DNA of 64,000 nucleotides from Fragum whitleyi (Eukaryota > Mollusca > Bivalvia > Cardiida > Cardiidae). The stretch covers positions 46,890,854-46,954,853 of the forward strand of contig OX411551.1 in the NCBI GenBank assembly GCA_948146395.1, in the 5' to 3' direction. The position numbers and the translations under genes were made by a program. Below are positions 45,201-54,200 of this stretch, piece after piece. Positions within the stretch are counted from its first letter, which is position 1, and each line of letters begins with the position of its first letter. The notes beneath the pieces were generated by a model, which saw nothing but the letters and a program-made list of their open reading frames with translations, was not told the origin of the DNA and ran no database searches.

Positions 45201-48200
45201 TCAAGGTATGCATCTCAACTAATTAATATTAAGTTTCAAGAAAATCAAAATCTAAATATAGTTTGTTTTCGATTTGAAACCCAAATATTACTAGACAGAC
45301 TACTTTTGGAGGTATCTTAATTGAAATGTTTTGTATTTTACAAGCACAAATTAGATTGCCAACTAGTTCATAAAATATCATAAGAGAGAGAAAATTCAAT
45401 TTTGAAAGCATTTTTTATTTTTATACTTTTCAGGGCATGAAAATTCTTGAAATTTCCAATCGTCCTGCTGTACAAGAAAATATAGTATAAATTAATTTCA
45501 TATTTGAAATTTTGCAAATCCACTTGTCCTGCTTATTTAGACAAAGTAAAAAAAAATATGCAGGACAAGCAGACAAGTAGAATTTTCAAGCCCTGCTTTA
45601 TCAGAGTTTTGTCATCTTATTTTATATCTTAAGGTATAGAGAGTTTAATTTTATTGAAATGAGTAAAAAAAAAATTGTACAGAACTTCAAAATACTTGGT
45701 CAATGCCAATTTTTTTGCTCTATTCAATTTTAAAGAAAAGATGAAAAATTAAAAGACTTCATGGTTGATAAGATTATTTTATATAAAAACTTGTTTTAAA
45801 TGTTGGTTACATTTGCAGATAACACAGAAATACCTATTTTTTGAAAGGCACTTTATTCTTAAAGTTTCACATTTTTGTTTCATTGGTGCACTTAGCCTGC
45901 TGAAACAGAAAAAAATGTTTTTTCATGTAAGATGAAACTGAAACAATCAAACCATTGCTATAAATCTCTAAATAATGAACAATTACATTTGTCATGCTAT
46001 TATGCTACACTGTATCATCACAAATTGGTGATGAATATGGCTTCAGCAGTAGATAAGATTTATTTTGCCCTACATCAATAAGATCTGGGATTTATTGTTC
46101 AATTTTGTGTGTCCGTCTCTCTGTAAAGCTTTACCGATAACATAACCTATTCAAGATATTAATTTTCTTATTTGACATGAACATCAATCCCAATGATACG
46201 CTTCTTTAGACACCAAGGTCAAGTCATGTGACAAGGTCATTTGTCAAGGGTAATTTTTTTTTCTTCTAAATCTTATTTGGGATATTTCTGCTTCACAAAC
46301 ACATATTGTCTCATCATCTTATTCAAATGATGAAAAAAGATACTATATTCTAAAAAATTGAATCTTTTGCGAATAGGATGGGCTTTGAATGACTTATGAT
46401 AGGAAAAAGGGCCAACACTGATAGAGAATATCATTTCAACAGAATAAACTTGTTTTCTTTCAGACAACAAAAGAAGCCTTGACTAAACTTCGAACTATGT
46501 CGGCTGTGGCAGATCTGCCTGAGGATATATGGGAAAGCCTTTGCAACATTGACAGCAAATGGACAGAAAAAAAGACCCTGAAACAAACGGCATTCACCAA
46601 TTTTGTGACTTTAGATGAGGAGACACAGACATCACTCATCAAAACTTGGGAAGAGGAAGGCTTTTCCAGCTACCTGGACAGTCTGTTAGTTTGTTATTTT
46701 TTATTAGAACTATAAGATATCACTACAAACTTGTATTTTTATACCCCCAAATCTATATTTTGGGATATCTAGAGGTCATCTGTAGCTTTTTTTTGTCAAT
46801 AAGTTTTCTCAGCAAATAATGGATAGATTTCATTTAAATTTTGAAGTTGTGATCAGTGTCAGGCAGACAGTTTTCTAAAATCCCTGTTAAGCTAGGCTAG
46901 CAAAAATTCTAGATATTTTCATTATCTTGGCGTTTTTAGTTCGACTGGCCAAAGGGCAATGGGCTTAATTCATGGCGTTTTGTCTGTTATGTGTAAGTCA
47001 GTCAATGCATGTGTCTAGTCTTAACTGATATCAAAGAAATTTTACTGGGAATGTCCTTGTGTCCATTTATCAGACTGCACAAAATTATTTTGATCAGGTT
47101 AGAAAAGTTGTTAATGGGAGTGGAAACAATGAATATAATTTAACTTTCACTTGAATAATCCTAGTGTGATCTTTAATAAACATAATGATAAAAATGATGA
47201 AGGACTTTCATAGTTGGAGGTCATTTCAACATAATATATAGTGATAACTTTACAAACCATTTTCTTTTTAGTAAAAGATGGATTCCAACAACTCTGGATT
47301 CCAACAACTCTGTACAAGAAATTTCAATTATTATTTGGTGGTCTTTTATCATACTACAAAAATCTGTTTTAATTTGAGACAGAAAACATTCCTTTTTTAG
47401 ACAAACATGATTTTTCTATATGGTAAACATAATGACAACAGTTTTACATGCTTTTCAGAAGGTATACTTGTTCAATTAAGTGATTGATTGAATGGATTTT
47501 ACGCCACTTTCAACATTTTTCAGTCATATAGGGGTGACTGGAGCACCTAACAATGGATTCCTGGCATTTCTCCCACCAGTACAACCATCACATCCTTTCC
47601 TAGCCTTCATTTGCTATCTCACATAGGTCTAAGATTATCAACCCATATGTGAGAGATAAATAGTCAGAAAAAATGAGTGCCGTTGTCAGGGATCGAACAA
47701 CAGTCCTCTACATTGACAGTCAGATGCTCTACCACTTGTGCCATGATGGCGGCATATTTGTTCAATGCCATAACACTGAAAACAGTGAAAAGTATTCAAT
47801 TTGAATGGTAGCTGCTTTTGTTTTAATAAAAGCCCTTTCATTATCAGGAGAGTCAGGCCTCTGGAGCAAATCAGCTCTTGAGGCTTGAGTCTCGAGTTTT
47901 GGATAGTGTGACAAACCTTGGTCATGCCTCATTTAGAGCTTTTAGTAGCTACTTTTAAAGTAGATCATTTGCTTTAGTTGTAAGTTAGTGGGCCATCAGT
48001 ACTGAGCTACACACATAAAAAATGCAAAGCAAAAACATTAGCAGAAAATTAGCTCTAATGGGTGGTTTGAGTTTTTTGAAGAGGAGGGCAGTATTAAAGC
48101 ACAGTAACTCTGTTTTTCGTTATTTTGCGAATGATGGTACTAAACTTTTATCCTTACCATGGTTCATACTATCAATCATAAATTCAGTTTATTAATTGAA

Positions 48201-51200
48201 ATAGCAATTGAAACCTGTTTATAAAAGGCAAATGTCCTTTACTGGAATATCATTATAGAAGAAATTTATGCTTGGTAAGATTTTTAGTACTAGATTATAT
48301 ATTTTTCAGGAAGAAAGAAGTGGAAAAGAAAAAAGGAAGAAATGAAGTAAGTCTTAATTAAAGTCCAACTTGTTGCAAGTTCAATTATAAAGTGCAAGAG
48401 GGTTGATTGTTTTAACATACAATGCTTGTACTTTTGATACAGGTTAACACAGGCAACATAAAAAAAGAGATTTCTCTATTGAATATCTTTATATCTGAAT
48501 TGATGAAACATAATTGAAGGGTTTGAATACTCTATTTCTTTTTTTTAAATTCAAGAACCTTCAGTAATTTTATAGGAATGTGTAAAGGGATGTATGTGGA
48601 GGTGGAACCCTTTATTAATCTTTCACTCCCAACAAATCAAAGCAAAAAGTTCAAGCTTCAAAAGTTTCTTTCATATTTTCACTGTGTGTATATATATAAG
48701 CACAATTTATACGTACAAATGTCGGAGCGTTTTCGGTAGTGTAATGGTTAGCACATCTGCCCAGCAAGCAGAAGGTTCAAGGTTCGATTCCCGGAACATG
48801 CCCCTCCCCCCTCCCCACATCAAAGGATCAGGGCATATTGCTTTACTGTTGTATGGCTGTCTATCAATTTTTGTCTCTCTACAAAACTTAACCAAAAAAC
48901 TTAACTTTGCAAATTACTACCACCATTTTCAAGATACATTGTTCATATTTGGTATGATAATAGATCTTAATGTTGCACATCTACAGATACCAAAGTCAAG
49001 GTCATGTGACAAGCTCAAGGTCATATGTCAAGGTCAAAGTAATAAAAAATGCTTTTCAGTTTTTTCCGTGTTTTCAAATACTCATCCTGATTTCTTCTGA
49101 TTTTAGGAATGCAGTACCATACAGGACAACCTACACAAGCAAAACAGAGCATTGAAGGTAAATTTGTAATTACTAGGGTATATAAAGATTACATAATTAA
49201 AGTCATATTTTCATCTTTCTTTAACCATAGTGAAGAATTGACGAAAAATTCGGCTTTAATCTTATCTTTCATATCAGCAGAAGTACTACATACACCCTTG
49301 AAAGTCTCCAAATGCTCCTCCAACAAAGATTAATGCTGACATTGATTGAATAAGTTTTACGGTGATTTAAACAATATTTCAGTCTTATCACAGCGGCTAG
49401 ACCACCTAAAAACAGATTCCTGTTATTTCTTACTAGTTATACCATCACATTCTTTCTTAGCATAAAGCTGCCATCCCACATAGGTCTACTATTATCAATC
49501 CAGTAAACTGTGATTTTTATACAGCTCTTGATTGATTCAAAATTTTTTTGTAGAATAAATCATTTTGTGTGGGGGGGGGGGGGGGCATTTCTCAAAATGT
49601 TATATAGTGGAAACAGAAATAATATACTGAATATCTAACTGATATTTTGAAGAAATGTTTCAGTATTTTACACCCCAAATCATTTTTACTTGAAATAAAC
49701 ATTCATTATTTTTGCTGCAAATGTCATATAATCGTAGTGAATTCATGGCCTGTGGAGCAAAACAACTGCATAAGTTCCTCCAAATTAAGATGGGTTTTTT
49801 GAAATAAAAAGGTGGAGCTTTTATCCTCACCTATGCATCCTTGGCATAAGTATTGTGGGCATAAGAATTGGTTTGTGAACTTAAACGTTGTGGCAAGACC
49901 TTCCTGATGGTACCTTCCACAAGGTCATAGATTAAGGTCATTTTTCAAGTTCAAATGAGAATTTTAACTTCATTTCCAAATTTTTTGTTTTGCTGTTGAT
50001 TGCCATATGGTATCAGACATATGAATCTGAAAATTGCAGTAATAATGATTAGAACAAACTAATCTGTTTTCAAAATATCTTTTGTTTCATTTTTGTAATA
50101 CTTTGCAATAATCACATGTCCTGGTTTTTGAGTATTTTTTCTTCTATCTCATCTTTTGATTTTTAGGATGAGAATATAAAACTGAAGGGAGAAAATGACA
50201 GATTAAAGGTAAGTGATTTTTTCATGTATCAATTCGAACTATTGAGACTCAACAGGGGATTTATTTAGTCATAATGTCCTAAGCAACTTGTAAACATGAA
50301 AAGTTGTAAACCACTGAAATGAAAGTTATGATATTATAGTTTGTATTCTAAAAACTTGATTGTCATCAGGACAAGCATTATCAAAATTTTAACTATTTTG
50401 TCTATACACTGAAACAAACTTCTAAACGGCCACTTAGATTTAGCTGAAAAAGAAATCTTTTCTTTGATATATGAAATGGGAAGCAGTCAGGTTCTATTAG
50501 AAAACCTATTCAGGGAGAATCTTCAATAAACATCGACTTGAAAATTTTTGAGAAAAGCAGCAAATTTGACATGAATTCAAGGGAACCCCTGATTTGAAAA
50601 CTTAACATTGGTGAGTGGGGTAATTTAAGCTTTTTAACCTTGTATGAGAAACAAAAGAGCCACAATGATATTTTCTTCAATGATATGGTATTTGACACGC
50701 ACTAGCCATCGAAGCTAGTCACTTTTAGGATTAATTGCCCAGTATTTCTTAGACCGAAATTTTGAAATTCTTCAAAAAATGGTCAACTTTTGTGACTTTC
50801 ATGATGGAAGGTTCTTGTCTGATTGATTGCTCTAGACACCACAGACAACATTCGAATCCATTTTTCTTTTAGTATAAGCCAAATTGAACGGCCTTTGATG
50901 TGAAAATAAAAGGTAGCTCATTAAATGACTATAGATATTTTTAAATATGGCGAATGCAAGGTGGCTGTTTAGAAGTTTGTTTCAGTGTAAAAGTAGTTGA
51001 AATATCTTCCCCAATTAGATAAACTGACTTCGGATTCTTGTTATTTTTTTACTGGCATCAAAATTTTCCTCTCTCACCAATAGGTTGATAATCGTAGACC
51101 TATGTGAGATAGCAGCTGGAGGCTAAGAAAGGATGTTGTGGTTGTACTGGTGAGAGAAATACCAGGAAACCATTGTTAGGTGCTCCAGCCGTGGCGATAT

Positions 51201-54200
51201 AACTTAAAAAATGTTGAAAGTGGCGTAAAACTGCATTCAATCAATCAAAATTTTCCATGTAAAAAATAAACCCTGTTTTAGTTATCTTGATTTTGATTTT
51301 TTTGTTTAACAACATGTACGACATGTTTGCCTTGGTAGTCATTGTGTTTTTATGTTTATGTTTAACCTAAGTTACATTTGTTAAAAGCTTCTTCATATCT
51401 TGCAGAACTTGTTGGCTGAAAAGGACAGATTAATTTCCAATTTGAAGAGAAGACAAGTACAGGTAATTGGTTTGTTGATTGTTAGAAAATGTTAACATTT
51501 GTTGCTCAGGTAAAAATTATACAGTGGGATGAGAGATGGAATGGTTTGATTGGTTTTACTGATAATCCATGAGTTTATAGAACACGAGATGTTAAAAATA
51601 TGCTTTCATCATTTTTTTGAAATCAACAAAATCTGCAATAATTGTCAACCCACAAAGCACAATGTAAATATAACTTTAATGTCTTACTATATCTTGAATG
51701 AGCTTGAGTACATTTTTTGCATGTAAATTATACTGAATCTAGAATTTACATTTTTCATTATATATCAGGGTTGATCAATAAATATGACAATTCAATGTTT
51801 CAGTCATAAACCATTGCATATTTTTTTATATTTTGTCAAAAGAAACCTCTGTTTATTTGGCATAAATGAAGTCAAGTGTAAAAAAACTTGCATGCCTAAA
51901 TAAAGAAGATAGAGTAACCATAGAAATATATGAAAGAGAGGACCACCGTGACTTATTTTGTTGAGCACTTTAAAGGTGTATTCACAATTCATTTCATTAG
52001 TTTTGATCCAATACCATTATTAATAATATCATTAAATAAATGTAACGTCAACATGCGAATACATGTTAATTATTTTATTAATGAATCAGTGGTCAATGCA
52101 ATGTTACATCAAAATTTCATTACGCAAAAATTTCTTATTTAGATCAAAATCTTTTGAAGCTTTCTTGTTTTTGGAAAAGCTTGAAACAAGCAAGTAAATT
52201 ACCTGTTTTCATAAGATATATGGTGTTTCACCAAGATCCCTCCTAAGAAAAAAGTTTGTATGCATTTGGGAAGTAATATATTGCATTATCCCAGAGCGAC
52301 TAGTTTCCAAACCAGTGTCACATGGAGAAACACTATCTATATGTAATTACAATGTCATGAGGTCAGTTGAATTTTGATATGCAGGTACAAGCTGTACATG
52401 CCTTTATTAAAATGATTGTAAAATATTCATTTTTTTTAGTGATGTTCTGGACATCTTTCATGAAGACATGAAGCAATTTTTACACAAGATCTTTACTCAA
52501 ATGTGCTAAAAGTAATGATACTTATGGTACTGATAGATTTAAAAATAAATATAAATTAATGTCAAATGTCAAATTTAAAAACTCAGTATCTGCTGACTGG
52601 ACATATCTTGAAATTTTTTTATTAAAAAAAATGTTAATGTTTATTTGATATTTTTCTAGACAGCGCCAATTCTTGATGACCTGAACTTATCTACCAGAGA
52701 ACAGCAACAAGAGACTGAACATGACAGACCTAGAAAGGTAAATGAATAGAAACATGTGAGGTTTTGGTGAATTTTTTTTTATAACAATTTGTCATTACTT
52801 CATTTAACCATGATCTCATTTTAGTCATAAATTTTATTCAAAACAAAAGGAAATTGTACATAAGACTTTTTTAATGAGAAACTTAGCTTTCAATACACTT
52901 AGCCAATTTGAACTGCAATTTTAGCAAGAAAGTTCTTACGGTGACCCATCCAAATAAGTGTTTAGTTTCTTAATAAGTCCGTGGCAATGGGGAGGGGGCA
53001 GCTGGTATTCACTTTTTTTTTCAAAAAAAAAAAAACAAAAAAAACAACTTTTGGTTTATGTTATGATAAATGAATTTAATTGACCCATGAATACTGGCAA
53101 AAAAAGGTGGGGTCATATGAAATATTCAACAATTTAAACTACTTAGCCACTTCAAACCAAACTGGACTGACTTAATTAGAAAACCCTGCTCAACAACAAC
53201 AAAATAAATGGATAAGATGAAATTTTAACTTACCAGAAATACCAATGAATAGAAATGTGGCAAGAATTAGACTCGTTTTCAATTCTTAATCTTTCAAAAA
53301 AAATCATAAAAATACAAGTCCAATTTCCAATTGATTAAATGTTTATTAAGTGACCCACATTTAAACTTCATTAAATATAAGCCCATTTTATTATATGCCA
53401 ATGGGAGTTTTATTATCAAATCAAAAAAATTATCTACAAATATACCTGTTTTGTGGATTATTAGACTTCATTCTTTTAACCCTATCATTTTGAACATGGA
53501 ATATTCCTGCTTTGGCAGGAAATATAAATAAAGATCAGCCTGCACTTGTCTTTATAGCCTGATTTTCATTTTCAAACCAGAATAAAGTGAAACTTATATC
53601 TTAACTTAGTACTTGCGTACAAAGTGTAAGCACTTTGAATTAAAGCAAGTTTGCCTGGATGTTTAGTGTGCATGGTATGGGTTTAATTAGAATAAGAAGA
53701 ATCTTTTATTAAACAATATTGTTGAAAGTTGATTGACTATCTATTAAGTTTTGAATGATGAAGGCATAAGAGGGCCTCTGGTGAGCATACATTTAAGTTT
53801 CATGGAAACTTGTTAGATTGTCATATACTTTGTTTTATTTACCCAAATTATAGGGTCATCATTTTTGGAAAGTTGATTGTCAGGGACTTTTGTTTAATAT
53901 GATTTATACTCCTTTATTTTCAGAGAAAGAAGGATGACTCTAATGTGGACCCTAAATCAGTCAATGGCGAAATTACAAGAATGGTATTTTTTCTCACTTT
54001 TCTCATTTTTCATTACTCCTCAAAACTAACATGGTTACGGCTGGTAATGATATAATTTGTTAGGTATTGCTTTTCAAAGGAAACAACTCAGAATTTTATT
54101 AGCCCTTTCAATATTTCAAACTATGATACGGAGAAAGATTAGTACACCATTTTGTCTCCATAAATTTCATTCTATTTTCTCTACAGTATAAACTGTACCC

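Noticed and set aside
48725..48800. Functional tRNA gene
   Set aside because: The anticodon stem pairs but acceptor and T stems do not; it is more likely a SINE head.
48594..49100. 168-codon plus-strand frame next to gene B exon 8
   Set aside because: It spans a tRNA-like segment and a family G repeat and is out of register with the exon 8 coding frame.
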